64,000 nt of DNA from Rhyacophila brunnea. Lineage: Eukaryota; Arthropoda; Insecta; Trichoptera; Rhyacophilidae. The notes beneath the pieces are model-generated. The model was given only the letters and a program-made list of their open reading frames with translations, searched no databases and had not been told where the DNA came from. Where the stretch lies: the NCBI GenBank assembly GCA_022495005.1, contig JAGYXB010000135.1, forward strand, positions 3,534,001 to 3,598,000. The letters are read 5' to 3'. The position numbers and the translations under genes were made by a program. Of the stretch, positions 10,512-21,525 are shown piece after piece. Position 1 is the first letter of the stretch. Every line of letters begins with the position of its first letter.

Positions 10512-12146
10512 ATGGCTGGTTTAAGTGAGGAATTGGACTCCGATTACGAATTGTCTGAAGAAGAATTGGAACCATCTGACCTCAGTGATGTAGATATATC
10601 AGAAGAGCCAATTGAACACTTGAGAACATGGACATCCGGACCCCATGTCCCGATCGTGTATGAGTTTGATGATTTTCAATCCGGCATAGCAAACAGCGAT
10701 TTGACTGAGACTTCGCCTGAGTGTCTTTTTTTTGAACATTTTTTAAACCGTGATATAATGTTGAAGGTAGTCCAACAAACAAACATTTTTTTTCACTATC
10801 AATATAATACTCAAGAACTTGGACCAAAATCACGTTCTCATAATTGGATCGATACAACTGTATCAGAATTATATGCATTTTTTGCGGTGTCAATGCTCAT
10901 GACACGAAACAAACATTTGTCACTAGAAGAACACTGGAGTACGGATTGTTTTTTAAGTGCACCCATTTTCGGTCAGACAATGCCTAGAGACCGATATGAG
11001 TTATTGCTCCAAATGCTCCATTTTTCCGATCCAACAAGTGTTACCTCAGATAGACTAAATAAAATTAGGTTACTTTTAGAGCATACACGCAAAATTTTCA
11101 AAGACACGATGATTCCGCATCAAAATCTCTGTATCGATGAGAGCATTATTGTTTTTAAAGGGAGACTTATTTTTAAACAATTTATTCCATCGAAGCGTCA
11201 TCGTTTCGGTATCAAAATGTTCGTGCTGTGTGACGTTATGACGGGTTATATTTTAGATTTTATTATTTATTGTGGTGACGGGACAGACATAGTGGATAGC
11301 CAAAACTTTGGAATTTCCGGAGCTGTTGTGACAACGCTGCTGACCGAGTATCTGGGCAAAGGGCATTCGTTGTGGTGCGATAACTGGTACACCGGTCCAC
11401 AGTTATTCAAACACCTCCATGAAAATAAAACCAATGCTTGTGGGACTGTACGTAAGAATCGCAAAGAAATGCCATGCTTCAAAAAGCTGAAAAAGGGGGA
11501 GACAGAGGCAAAGTCAAAAAGCCCACTGTTGGCTCTCAAATGGTGTGACAGAAGAGATGTCCACATGCTTACAACCATGCACGATGACTCCTTCGGTCCA
11601 ACCGGTAAAACTAATTTTAGAACCGGAGAACCCATTATGAAGCCAAAGTGCATCTTAGAGTATAATAAAAATATGGGGACTGTCGACAAGGCCGACATGA
11701 TGCTCAGCAGCTTGTCGTGCATGAGGAAATCTGTGAAATGGTACAAAAAAGTAGCATTTCACATGATTGACCTCTATTTATTAAATTCATTCTATATGTA
11801 TAAATCTGTTACTGGTAGTAAAAAAACTTTAGGAGAATTTCAGTTAGTCGTGATAAAACAATTAGTTGCTAAGTACGCTGTGAAAATCACGAAAACTCCA
11901 CAACCCAGACCATCGACTAGTGAAAATCCATTGAGGTTGTTGCCTAGAACTTTAACAGATCATTTGCCGGAACACATTCCGCCCACGGCAAATAATAAAA
12001 AGCCCAGAAGACGCTGTCATGTGTGCGGAAATTCAAAAATTAATAAAAAAAAAACATCTCTATCTAGATATATGTGTTGTATTTGCAATGTGGCTTTATG
12101 TCTCAGTCCGTGTTATAAAATCTACCACTCTTCAAAACAATTTTAA
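10512..12146 (+). CDS. piggyBac-family transposase (DDE_Tnp_1_7)
   Basis: The 544-residue frame is uninterrupted from ATG to TAA. Its product would excise and insert the element at TTAA without leaving a footprint. The N-terminus is acidic (about residues 4-37). The catalytic aspartates of the family lie in LCIDESIIVFKGR (about 205-217), HSLWCDNWYTGPQL (about 292-305) and NMGTVDKADMM (about 390-400), each in the expected context. The last 46 residues form the cysteine/histidine-rich finger of this family, with RRRCHVCG, YMCCICN and CLSPCYKIYH. Length matches typical piggyBac transposases (550-600). An AATAAA lies at 12,161-12,166, just past the stop. Because the catalytic residues and finger are all present, the protein could be active, or it could be a domesticated copy; terminal repeats around it favour a transposon. 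Confidence 0.93.
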   Translation: MAGLSEELDSDYELSEEELEPSDLSDVDISEEPIEHLRTWTSGPHVPIVYEFDDFQSGIANSDLTETSPECLFFEHFLNRDIMLKVVQQTNIFFHYQYNTQELGPKSRSHNWIDTTVSELYAFFAVSMLMTRNKHLSLEEHWSTDCFLSAPIFGQTMPRDRYELLLQMLHFSDPTSVTSDRLNKIRLLLEHTRKIFKDTMIPHQNLCIDESIIVFKGRLIFKQFIPSKRHRFGIKMFVLCDVMTGYILDFIIYCGDGTDIVDSQNFGISGAVVTTLLTEYLGKGHSLWCDNWYTGPQLFKHLHENKTNACGTVRKNRKEMPCFKKLKKGETEAKSKSPLLALKWCDRRDVHMLTTMHDDSFGPTGKTNFRTGEPIMKPKCILEYNKNMGTVDKADMMLSSLSCMRKSVKWYKKVAFHMIDLYLLNSFYMYKSVTGSKKTLGEFQLVVIKQLVAKYAVKITKTPQPRPSTSENPLRLLPRTLTDHLPEHIPPTANNKKPRRRCHVCGNSKINKKKTSLSRYMCCICNVALCLSPCYKIYHSSKQF

Positions 12147-12160
12147 ATGTGAAAAGTAAA

Positions 12161-12166
12161 AATAAA
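12161..12166 (+). terminator. polyadenylation signal of the transposase gene
   Basis: AATAAA lies 15 bases after the transposase stop codon, inside the element. The position is appropriate for 3'-end formation of its transcript. Confidence 0.45.
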
Positions 12167-12635
12167 TATGTAACTCAGTAATAATATTTAATAGCTGTTT
12201 AAGTGTCTGCCTAAAAGTTTGTTTAGTCTAAAATTATTGTGCTATATTTACGACCCTACTCAGGGAAAAAACATTATGTGTGATTTTATTACCATTTGTG
12301 AAGTGTTTCTATACTCGCGTCAAGCACGAGCGTGACGAATAACAAAATACAAGCCTTGCAGTGCTCCATATACATAAAACAAAATGGCGGAAATCTTCTA
12401 AATGGTGAGTCTTTGTATAGAATTAATTTCTTCGGATATTTTTGACAGTATGACTGATTTATTACAGTTTTTTAATGTTGTAAAATAATCTGAACATGTC
12501 TAGGCGCCTAAAGAGCCATAAAACTCATTTTTTATTACCATTTTTATTATGAAACACAGAAGTTAAATTAAACAAAAACCGTCACCGCGGAGAGTGAATT
12601 CGTCATACTACAATAGCCCGCGAGTGCCAGGTTAA

Positions 12636-13669
12636 CGACATTCTTTTTTTTCGAGAATCAGATCATAGTCTCATTCGGATATATGCCCAGAACAAAAATC
12701 ATCCCTTTGGATTACTTCGATCATGCGTCAGTGCGTGGTGACGGAAGTATTAGTTGTCTGCTCCTGAGATATTCCAAGGCATAAAATACTGCTGATGCTG
12801 AACACCAAACGTAGAGCCTCGTGATACGCTCATTTATGCTGCCGCATTCGAGTTTTGTAAAATATGTCAACAAAATTACATTGACATATTCGACGTGTTG
12901 TAGTTGAGACGAATTAACATTTGCGACCCGGCTAAATAATATAGTTTATATATGGATATATACCTTGATATACTTAGGTAATTATAATATTTTCAGTGTG
13001 ACGGTTTCGGGGGTAACTCGTCTCCGTGGGCATTTTCATCAACGCCCGTGGAGCCCCCTGCAGTTCGGCGTGCCCAATTAAAAACCCCCGGAAACGCTTT
13101 TACAGATGCAGAAATAATAAATAAGTGAACCCGTAGCAACGCACGCGCCTAAAAAAGGCACGATCCGCTGTTCCGTGCCGTTTGGCGCGCTCTGGAAAAT
13201 ACGGGCGGCAAAAAGGGCGGGAAAAAAGGCGCCGAAACAAAATGGAAGACGGAAGGGGGTGAGGGAACCCGCTTTATTCATTAGCGACTGGTAAGGCCCG
13301 GCGGGGTAGGGGCGCGGGCGGAGAATGGCCGAAACCAGTCGACGAAATACTAATGTGCCGCCATTTGAATAAAAAAAAACTACCAAGTTTTTATACAACT
13401 AGCTTTTCCAGCGGTTTTCGACTGGTGGTGAATTGTGGCATTAGCGACAAATGTAGTGGTACACACGCTGTTTCCTGCCAGAAAAGCGACCTTTGTCTAC
13501 TTACTCTACTCTTCTTCCTGACTGTTTATAGGTCATATTGCAATATTTGAAACTTATCAGGTACAATTTATTACCAGTTGTTCTCCGGACCATTATACCA
13601 GTTAAGTTTTGAGTGCACATGGTGGTTTCGATGACCTTGGTCTTGTTAACCGCTGTCTATCCTCAACTA
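12636..13669. other. spacer with a GC-rich island at about 13,010-13,350
   Basis: The island contains runs such as GCGGGAAAAAAGGCGCCG and GGCCCGGCGGGGTAGGGGCG, clearly different from its AT-rich surroundings. Its minus-strand 106-codon frame does not resemble a protein family. Part of it (GCTTTATTCATTAGCGACTGG) looks like unique rather than repetitive DNA. It may be a regulatory island; this is inference only. Confidence 0.3.
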
Positions 13670-13830
13670 TTGAATGCACGTGTAAACACGTATTATCGTG
13701 TTGCAAGATTGCATGCATGGAACAAAAACGTTCAGTACCTTCTGAATTTTCACGCTATAGTTGGATCTTGCATGACGTATGCGCATGTACAATAGAACGA
13801 TAGTGGCGAACCTGTCCTCTTCCGAACTCT
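13670..13830 (+). repeat. interspersed repeat B, copy 1
   Basis: The block matches the reverse complement of about 42,885-43,085: shared words include CACGTATTATCGTG, GGAACAAAAA.GTTCAG, CTGAATTTTCACGC and GCGAACCTG. Two copies in opposite orientation 29 kb apart with about three quarters identity by eye indicate an old dispersed element. Neither copy has a coherent frame. Confidence 0.65.
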
Positions 13831-15740
13831 TTCTTTAAGCATCAAGATGCATGGTTGCTACATCAGTTCCGTGCAGGTTCGTTTCGAGACAACACTAAAA
13901 TCTTTTCCTTCTGACACGTTTATATTGTCATGGAGAGCGGCCGTGCACAAATCGCGGCTGCATATAGGTACACGACGGGTGGAGATGGGGTAACTCAAAT
14001 CATTGACCTTTGGCCTGACCAAATAGGTAGGTACTAGTAGTTTTTCTAGGTGGTAATCCACCATCCAGCTTCGCCTAATTGAGGTAATAGGATGATACAA
14101 AACGGGCTTACGGTCCTAATTATTAGGCAACGGGCACACGCCATCCACTTGTAAATATGTACGATAGGTGAGCATCCCATCAGTGGCTATAGCTGCATGC
14201 CAGGTATTCAGGCCCAGTCAGTGGCACCGACTAGATTTGGACAATGCCTCCCTTGCCGAAACAATCAAAAATACATTATCGTAATATTAGTATATATTAT
14301 TATAATAGTACCTACCTACTTTCGAAAATGGACCCCAAGTCATTTTTCTGCGTGCGCGCCAGTATGAATAAAATGCACAATATTAGTATAGTTAAGACTC
14401 AAGAATCAAGATGGTGTCACATACCGGCGCATACCCATCAATGCAGCCGATCATATTATTAAAATATAAATAAATCAATAAAATGTGATGGTTAAATAAA
14501 TGGCAAGGCACGTTCATATTATAAAACGTAATTTATTTATATAATAATAAAATAATTTGCAGGGGGGCTTTCAAACCTTTATCTATCAGGAGGACATACA
14601 TTTATGCGAGTATAATAATTATTATGCCAACAGATTTAAATGTAACTAGGTAGGTAGTTCAAACGTCACATAATTATTATTATTAGTCATTATGATAAGA
14701 ATAATGTCCACACAATTTGCTGATAAAGCCAGCTGTCATTATTCCCACAATATGTTATACAAACAATATTATTAATATTTTACCTAAGTGCTTTTATATT
14801 CTCCTGATACAAATAAGTTGTAATTATAATAATTAATTTATTTATAATTAATAATTATTAATTATTATTAATTATTAGTATTACATTATCTATCGAATAT
14901 ACATTTTACACTGTGTGACGTAGGTATCTATATTGGTAGGTACATGGTTACACAAATTAATGTTTGACACATTTCCAGAATAGAGGGGATACAGAGATAA
15001 AATGTATTATACAAATTAATAGTCATTTCGACGCCAGGTGAAGAATATTTTTTACACATATCGGTTGTGGAAATTAAACTAAACCATTTGTTTAGGGTGT
15101 GAAATATGGCAAGGACGGTGAAATCATTAAAAACCTCCGTGCCCAGGATCCAGATGCAGAAATAAACTGGGGAAACAACGTAATAATATAGTATAATATA
15201 ATTTGTTTCACTATGTGAACAGTGATAATATAAGCACTTCTTCAGACTAATTTGACCCAGCCATTGAGGGTTTTGGGTTGTGACATCAACTGACCGAACC
15301 AGCTTTGTCGCCCTAATTGAGCATTCACCATTATTTTATGCACTCAGCAATTTATTCTGACTGAGGAATATTTTCCTATATTGTAACTTCGTATAATTTT
15401 TCATATTTTTTATAAACCGATTATTAATTCTCCGATCGATAACCAGCATCATCTCAAAATTGTCAGCGATCATACAGACAATACGGTTCTAATAAAGAGA
15501 GTCTGTTCTGTATGTGCAGTTTCTCCAAGGAAGAAACGTTGTGTGTTGGTGTGATTGGCCGTCAAAGTGGTTAATCTTTTTCAAGCAGTAAGTAGATATA
15601 TTTGCATCATTCAGTGAATCCACATCGTAAATTGGTAATCTATATTCTATATAATAATAATCTGTTCGGTAAGAGCCCGATGCATGGTATGTCATGATGA
15701 ATCGTTATTAGTTATTTAGTCGTAGAACGTCTGTTTAACG
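13831..15740. other. AT-rich non-coding stretch
   Basis: No gene is supported. Positions 14,815-14,885 are an almost pure A/T block of AATTAATAATTATT repeats. The rest holds short AATATTATTATA runs and GTAGGTA words. Confidence 0.4.
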
Positions 15741-15969
15741 CAGTGCTCCGCAACCTTTTCCAACCCATGGCACACCAAAGGTCTTCCCAGAATTCCGAGG
15801 CACACCACACGTAAACCAATTTATACACCAAAACATGGACTCCACATCCTGAAGGGGGACCCCAGCCCAAGATCTTTGGCGGGCCCCCCTACCTATCGCT
15901 AAGGTTAAAGACAGTGTGATACTCTAAAATAGCGTTTTTCAAATAGTGTTCGAGGTAAAATTAATGCGT

Positions 15970-16955
15970 ATCCCGAAAAGTGTCAAGCTTAGAAGCACTC
16001 TTTTAAGCGGACAGCGCAGTGCGCTGCTTTCCATAACCAAGGCCTACCGAACAACTTCTACAGCCGCGCTCCCGGTCCTGGCCGGCATTCTCCCACTAGA
16101 TCTGCACAATATACAGGTCAGCGGCGCGTCAACGATGCTCTTCAAAGGCGAAGAGGCCGTTGTTGGTGACTTTCACCTAGCCCCGCATCCTCGGCTTGTT
16201 GCTGAAAAAGTTACCTAGTTGAAGCGGACAATACGTCTCATGACGCTTGACTCGGCGTGGAAGACCTGGCAGCGACGGTGGGATGAATCAACCAAGGGCC
16301 GGCACACATGTTTTTTCCAAATATTAAATGGCGATTGGAGATAACCAAATATCTGACTCCTGACCATCACATCAGTCGATTTGTGACTGGACACGGTGGG
16401 TTCGCTGGCAAGCTCTTTGAGCTTGGACTTGTAAGCCGTCCGACATGTCCATGCGGAGGGGAGATTCAGGATGCCAACCACATCCTCTGGGAATGTCTTA
16501 GAATGTGCTCCGAACGGGAGGAGATGCTCAGGTCGGTCCAACCAGCTGTTGGGCCCATCGGGCCGTCCGACTTGGTTGCTACTAAGGCCAATTATCTTGC
16601 ATTTTAAAAATTTGCGGCGTCTTACTGCGGGCATGAAGATCTCTTCACATACTTTTTGCTGTCCGTATGATTAGCTTCATTATTTTGTTTTATATAGTCA
16701 CTAGAATCATTTTTATTTTCATAATTTCCCTGTGCTCTTCTCTTCCCGGCACTTTGCATTAGAAAGTAACTTTAAACTCAGTCATAGCTCACTTTGAGCG
16801 TAGCAACCTTAGTCCTGGGTATCTCGTCTTAGGGCATTCCCGGCCTAAAACTTAACTAGATGCTTCACATCGCCAATGTAGGGCCACGTGATATGCTCGA
16901 TTAAGACTGGGTGTGGTGCGTGGCGGGTTTTGGTTTGGAGGGATTAACTTCAATG
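15970..16955 (+). pseudogene. non-LTR retrotransposon 3' fragment (family A, copy 2), nested in hAT
   Basis: The plus strand encodes the end of an R1/Jockey-type ORF2. At 16,035-16,100 it reads TKAYRTTSTAALPVLAGILP, the characteristic post-polymerase 'AYRT.ST.AL.VLAG..P' block. Then comes WKTWQRRWDESTKGRHT, then in another frame TGHGGFAGKLFELGL and the finger PTCPCGGEIQDANHILWEC. A stop near 16,216 and a frameshift near 16,315 inactivate it. The 3' untranslated part ends at about 16,955 (GGGATTAACTTCAATG), judged from where the copy at 27.87 kb stops matching. It is 5'-truncated, as usual for target-primed reverse transcription. Confidence 0.8.
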
Positions 16956-17149
16956 TTATTGATTTTAGGTTTAGTGATTTTTTTGTATGGTTATATTCTA
17001 TTTATATAATTATGGTTAGTTGTCGGGTTAGGAATATTTATTTGTCGAGTATGGATACAATAATAATAAAAAATTATGTCCTACAATCACATGTTTTAAA
17101 ATATTAATACTTACTAGCGTAGCAAAATAGCGCCTCGACTCTGACTTTG

Positions 17150-17630
17150 ACTCGAAAATGGGAGCTGAACTGCGATAGCCTTGTCGGAATTCCGAGGATA
17201 TTTTTTATTAACGAAATCCAGAAAATAGCCAATGGAACATCGGCGAACTTTTTTAGCCTCCTGTCGTTTATCAATTCAACAAATTCCTCTCGAATTTATA
17301 GGAAAAGCGCTTCTATAGAATTTTCGGCATTGGTTGCAAAAGTGTTTTGTATCCTGTCGCATTTATTGTATGAAAGTACCTACTGATGAAATTTCTTTTG
17401 CAGCCAAGTTAAATGTTTTTGAGACGGATCTAAAATTAATCGCTTGTTTTCAATGGTGGTTTGGTAGTTCCTTTGGAACATTTGTAGAGATTCTTGTCTT
17501 AACTCCTTCTGCCAAAGTTACATTTTATTTTTGACTTCTTCTAATTTATCAGAGCACGTTAATATATTTTCATTCTGACTTTGCATTGTTTTATTAAGTT
17601 CATGCAAATGCTCAAATATATTACCAGCCA
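17150..17630 (-). pseudogene. hAT transposase remnant, right part
   Basis: Reading the minus strand from about 17,631 gives MAGNIFEHLHELNKTMQ, then QNENILTCSDKLEEVKNKM, an in-frame stop, then LWQKELRQESLQMFQ and LDPSQKHLTWLQKKF before further stops. The helix-rich 'FEHLN.LN..LQGKN.NIL...DKI..F..KL.LW' pattern is that of the central insertion domain of ZBED5-like hAT transposases. Several stops and frame changes exclude function. It belongs to the element bounded at 15,741 and 17,702. Confidence 0.6.
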
Positions 17631-18044
17631 TGTACGAAAATTTGGATATTGCACCGCGGCACACCTAGCATCGTCTCGCGGCACACTGGTTGCGGAGCAC
17701 TGGTTTAACGAATGGCGAAAAGTGTCAACAAAACATTTACGCATTAAACTAGTGACGTTTGCATTCTAAGCTATATTCTTCAGCTTCATCTGTCATTTTA
17801 AAGCAAAAATTAAATAAACAATTCAGAATATTGTTTACCTGTTTCTGTCAAAAGATAATTATATTGAGTATGTTCAATACGTAAATACGTAACGTAGTTC
17901 GTTGCCGCATTCAGCGTCATTATAATGTGTATTTTATCTCCTTCCTCGTGAACAGTTTTTCACCATAGACATAAGATGATAATCACCGACGTCCACCTCC
18001 TCCCATTTGAGATTCAGCATCAACAATAATTATTGGCAAGTGGA

Positions 18045-18175
18045 AGGATCCCACATGGCCCCCACATCCTGAAATCGACACCCCAGCCTATCGCTAAGGT
18101 TAAGGGTAGTGTAATGTTTTACAGTAGTGTTCCCTGAATAGGTAAAATTAAGGGTAGGTATTCCATGTATTTTTA
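18045..18175. repeat. fragment of the hAT left region
   Basis: CCACATCCTGAA, ACCCCAGCC, CTATCGCTAAGGTTAA and GGTAAAATTAA occur here in the same order and strand as at 15,842-15,965 within the hAT element. It is a partial copy without ends of its own, lying 340 bp past the element's right edge. Confidence 0.6.
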
Positions 18176-20777
18176 GCGATTTTTTTGTATTTTTCAATAA
18201 ATTATTGAGTTATCGGCACTCGGCATCATATTATAACGAACCATTGATCGCGACCCCCTTTTGTGGTAAGTACATACCTAGCCAAGTATAATGCGACCCT
18301 TCGCCATATTGGATAAATAGTCATTTCTATTAGTCAGAAAACACACAAATAATCTTAAATTAAAATTCTACACGTGAATTGTCATTTAATTATTACGATC
18401 ATCAAATTGCATAGCACAGTTACTTTTTTGAAATATTTACATTTTATACGTTAACTTTTTAAGTAAAATAGACTTTTTTACTATTAGAGCAAATGTGTGA
18501 TGAGTGTTTATCTCACTTAACTAGTCGAACCGGCATGCCGCCCCATAATTACCGTCAGCCCTCCCCCCTTATGAGGGCTATCGGATCCTGGCCAAAGACA
18601 GTTAGCTCGTTCGTTGACAACTTAAGAGAGCTGATCGTATTTTAAAGTTCTTTGTGCGATTATAGTTTATTTTTATATCTATCATACTTGTGTATAATAT
18701 ATGGAAGGCCGTTTCGGATTGTTGAAAATGATAGATCTTTTTGCCGGCCTCTAAATTCCGTTACACTTCTGCAATGCACATATCGACTGTGTTTAGGAAA
18801 AAGGGCGTAACCCTCGATTTTTCGAAAAGTACTTTTATTAGATATTAACAATGTATACAACTAAATACACGTTTTATAAAAAGGAAGAAAGCCGCAAATG
18901 CCGAATTATTATCTAAATTCAGGTTTTAATTGAGATTAATTAATTTTTAATTTATGGAAAAACGCATTTATCCGCAATTTTAATGACTTTTCTGTAATAA
19001 CTTCTTTAATTATTATTAGATCGAAAACATATTACACCAAATCATCATGCACCCAATGTCTTTGCCTATTTTTTAAAAAATATTAAACTAAAAACTCTCA
19101 AAAAATGTTTTTTGCCTCTCCTGTACAATTTGTTCACTGAGGGTTACGTCCTTTTTCCTAAACACGGTCGATATTATTATTGCACATAATTATGGACGGG
19201 GCGGGGCGGGCCTTAATACTCGTGGCCCAAAAATCCCTGCTCGTGTTTGGTTTGTGGAACAGGGGGCTATGAGGTATGGAAGGTACGTAAAACGGATATA
19301 GCACTGTTTGTTCCACCAGTGAACAGAAGGGTGGGCCATATCCGGTCAAACGGGCTGGCCCGGTTGACAAAATTGCCAAACAGGCACAGGCCTAGGCCGG
19401 ATATTGAGTGCGGTGAAATGTTTGCTCTCGCCGGGAAATTAGGCAGGTCCGCCTAACGAACCAAATCGTTTTATTAAATTGAGTTAAATGTTGCGAAAAC
19501 CCAACCGCGTAATCAACTCGATAAAACAGGCCAATGTATTGAAATTTAATTGAGACCCACGATTGCATTTCATTATTATTATTGTAAAATTGCAATTACT
19601 ACTACTATACATTGTCATTCGTCGTTCCCAGGGAACTAATGTGAACTGGAATACATAACGGGTAAGGCGATAGCAGGTAACTGACTCGAGTAAGGAAGAA
19701 TCCGGATTAAACTTACACACGTGTCAAGAATACGTTTTACGTCGAATACTGAAAACTGCTCTCGGTTTATGCATTTACGCTCATTTAATGTATTACATGT
19801 ATGCACTACTGCACGTGCATAATGCGTGCTTCATTTTCGTAGGACACTCACACATTCAAAACACTGCATCAACATGCGGCGTATTGAATATAGCCTATCG
19901 GTATTCTATTTATTATCTGTTCTGTCGTCGTTCCCTATCAGGGAACACATCAATCTGTTCCGTATTCCCAACTTATATACTAACAACTTTAATAACGTAA
20001 GGTATGATACACAGGACAACATTTTACTTAACTGAAGTTAAAGATTAGATACAATTGATTGCGCCGGTACGTCCTCTTACCCTATATTTTTGATGTGGAT
20101 TAATTTAATAAATTAGTATTGTTTGACATACAAATGGTTATAGGTATATTTTAAAAAGTATCACAAATATCGGCGATCACTCATTAATTAATTAATAGTC
20201 TACTACTCTACTATAACAATTCCGTACATCCACTCTATTAGTTCAACCCACTTTTTGCAATGCATTTTCTGGCTTTGTTTATAATATTGACGGATTTATA
20301 GTAATGTTATGTAGAATGGTGATAGATTCTTGTGGCAGTGTAGGCGATTCATTTAGGTGTGGGAATCTTTTTTAGGGTTACTTTCAAATGATATTAACAC
20401 AACTCCAAAGTGATTTCAACGCTAGAAGAATGAGTCCTTCTCTAACTTCCTAGTAGGTATACCTATAATATTATTTAATAAGTTGTACGGTGTACGGTGT
20501 ACGTATGGTGTCGAAAGGTAAACGTGGGTCGCGAATAATAATCTATCTATGTGGAAGTGTGGGATAAAATAAGTCGTAATCTGTTAAGTGCCCAGTAAAT
20601 TTAAAATCTGAATCCGGCAAACATCTTCCACTCAGCCAATAATTTGTAATCGTATCATTTTAACTAATCAAGGAAACTTTATGTATTTAATTCTCTTTTG
20701 GAGAAAGATGGTGGGTAGCTAATTACCTAAATACCTACTTTAAACAACAATACTTTAAATATATCTATGAAGGTACT
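18176..20777. other. non-coding stretch with a GC-rich island at about 19,190-19,450
   Basis: The island holds GACGGGGCGGGGCGGGCC, then unique-looking moderately GC-rich DNA up to CTAACGAACC. Short frames on both strands are not convincing. The remainder is AT-rich with no recognised gene or element. Confidence 0.35.
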
Positions 20778-20915
20778 GCAACATCTTCTTGGCTACGCTT
20801 CTAGGCGCTGTTGTCTACTAAATGGGAGGAGCTTCTTAGTTTATAATGGAATTGCGGTTAAAATGGGCGGAGCATGTTAGTTCACAGTTTTAACACGTAG
20901 CCAAGAAGATGTTGC
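20778..20915. mobile_element. 138-bp MITE with 20-bp perfect inverted ends
   Basis: GCAACATCTTCTTGGCTACG (20,778-20,797) and its exact complement (20,896-20,915) bound a 98-bp interior containing two related GGGAGGAGC and GGGCGGAGC words. No target duplication was resolved. Size and structure fit a MITE. Confidence 0.75.
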
Positions 20916-21213
20916 TGATGAGTACTCGCACTTTGATAATTCGGAATATATTTTTAATTTTAATGTATCGATTTTTATTGTGGTGTGTTCATTATTATCA
21001 GTTCATTATCACTGTCAGCGACAGGTAGATATCTACATAATCTGATTGTCAAATCATTAGCAAATTAAAATTAAAATTAACCGAATTTAAAAAGTGGCTG
21101 GTGGAAGATATTAATTAATAATTAAATTTTATATAACAAATTATTACAATATAATATATTGGTTATTGAATTATATCTTTTGATTCACTTCACTGTCATT
21201 TCTTATAAAACAT
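20916..21213. other. AT-rich spacer
   Basis: No feature is recognised. The sequence is AT-rich with ATTAATTAATAATTAA-type runs. Confidence 0.4.
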
Positions 21214-21525
21214 ATGATAAATCCACGTGGGCTACCTTATTATAATAATATATTCCATGATGCAGACTTTAGTGTGTGGGGTAAAACCTTAGACTTATCG
21301 ACACAAGGAAAAGGACAATATGTTCGAAGTGTTCTAAACGTGGTACTGGCGACGATTGCTGGAGGTGTCCTGCACGGAAAACAGAACCAATGTCTCGATA
21401 CTGTGCGAGCTGCGTATCAGCGAGTAACTCTTCTGTTTGTCTGCGTAATATTATACGATTTTTCGGAATTTGTTCTGAACAGTGTGCCTAGTAAAGTGAC
21501 AGAGGGCGAACACCAAGGAGATTGA
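21214..21525 (+). CDS. hypothetical 103-residue frame
   Basis: An ATG-initiated frame of 103 codons follows a TTATAAAA at about 21,203. The start is mixed polar; residues 41-53 and 72-83 are hydrophobic (VLNVVLATIAGGV, LLFVCVILYDF). No family is recognised and the base composition is only slightly richer in G+C than the surroundings. It may be a single-exon gene of unknown role, a spliced exon read through, or chance. I favour chance slightly, but it is the longest ATG-started frame of its region not assigned to a transposon. Confidence 0.2.
   Translation: MINPRGLPYYNNIFHDADFSVWGKTLDLSTQGKGQYVRSVLNVVLATIAGGVLHGKQNQCLDTVRAAYQRVTLLFVCVILYDFSEFVLNSVPSKVTEGEHQGD

Larger units (their letters stand above)
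9935..12631 (+). mobile_element. piggyBac element, apparently complete
   Basis: A TTAA (9,931-9,934) is followed by CCCGGCGCCCGC. The other end reads, on the complement, CCTGGCACTCGC next to a second TTAA (12,632-12,635). TTAA duplication with ends starting CC is the rule for piggyBac. The terminal repeats match at 9 of 12 bases with three transition differences, and a further partial match (GTAGTACGCGAAATT versus GTAGTATGACGAATT) continues inward. The 2,697-bp length is usual for an autonomous element. The single transposase frame is unbroken. The mismatched ends suggest some age or a related but not identical TIR pair. Confidence 0.75.
15741..17702 (-). mobile_element. hAT element (ZBED5/FAM200-like) with perfect 8-bp target duplication
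   Basis: The ends CAGTGCTCCGCAACC (15,741) and GGTTGCGGAGCACTG (ending 17,702) are perfect 15-bp inverted repeats. GTTTAACG occurs immediately outside both (15,733-15,740 and 17,703-17,710), a perfect 8-bp hAT target duplication. On the minus strand the interior encodes remnants such as NIFEHLHELNKTMQSQNENI and KFADVPLAIFWI, similar to hAT transposases related to ZBED5/FAM200. Stops and frameshifts break it. A non-LTR retrotransposon fragment (15,970-16,955) splits it, so the hAT landed first and the retrotransposon later. Confidence 0.88.

Noticed and set aside
11267..11746. 159-codon minus frame inside the piggyBac transposase
   Set aside because: It is antisense to the conserved catalytic region and has no domain of its own.
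13078..13398. 106-codon minus frame in the GC-rich island
   Set aside because: Composition explains the open frame; residues such as RPRPYPAGPYQS show no family pattern.
16215..16634. 139-codon minus frame opposite the LINE finger
   Set aside because: It is antisense to recognisable ORF2 sequence and has no protein-like features.
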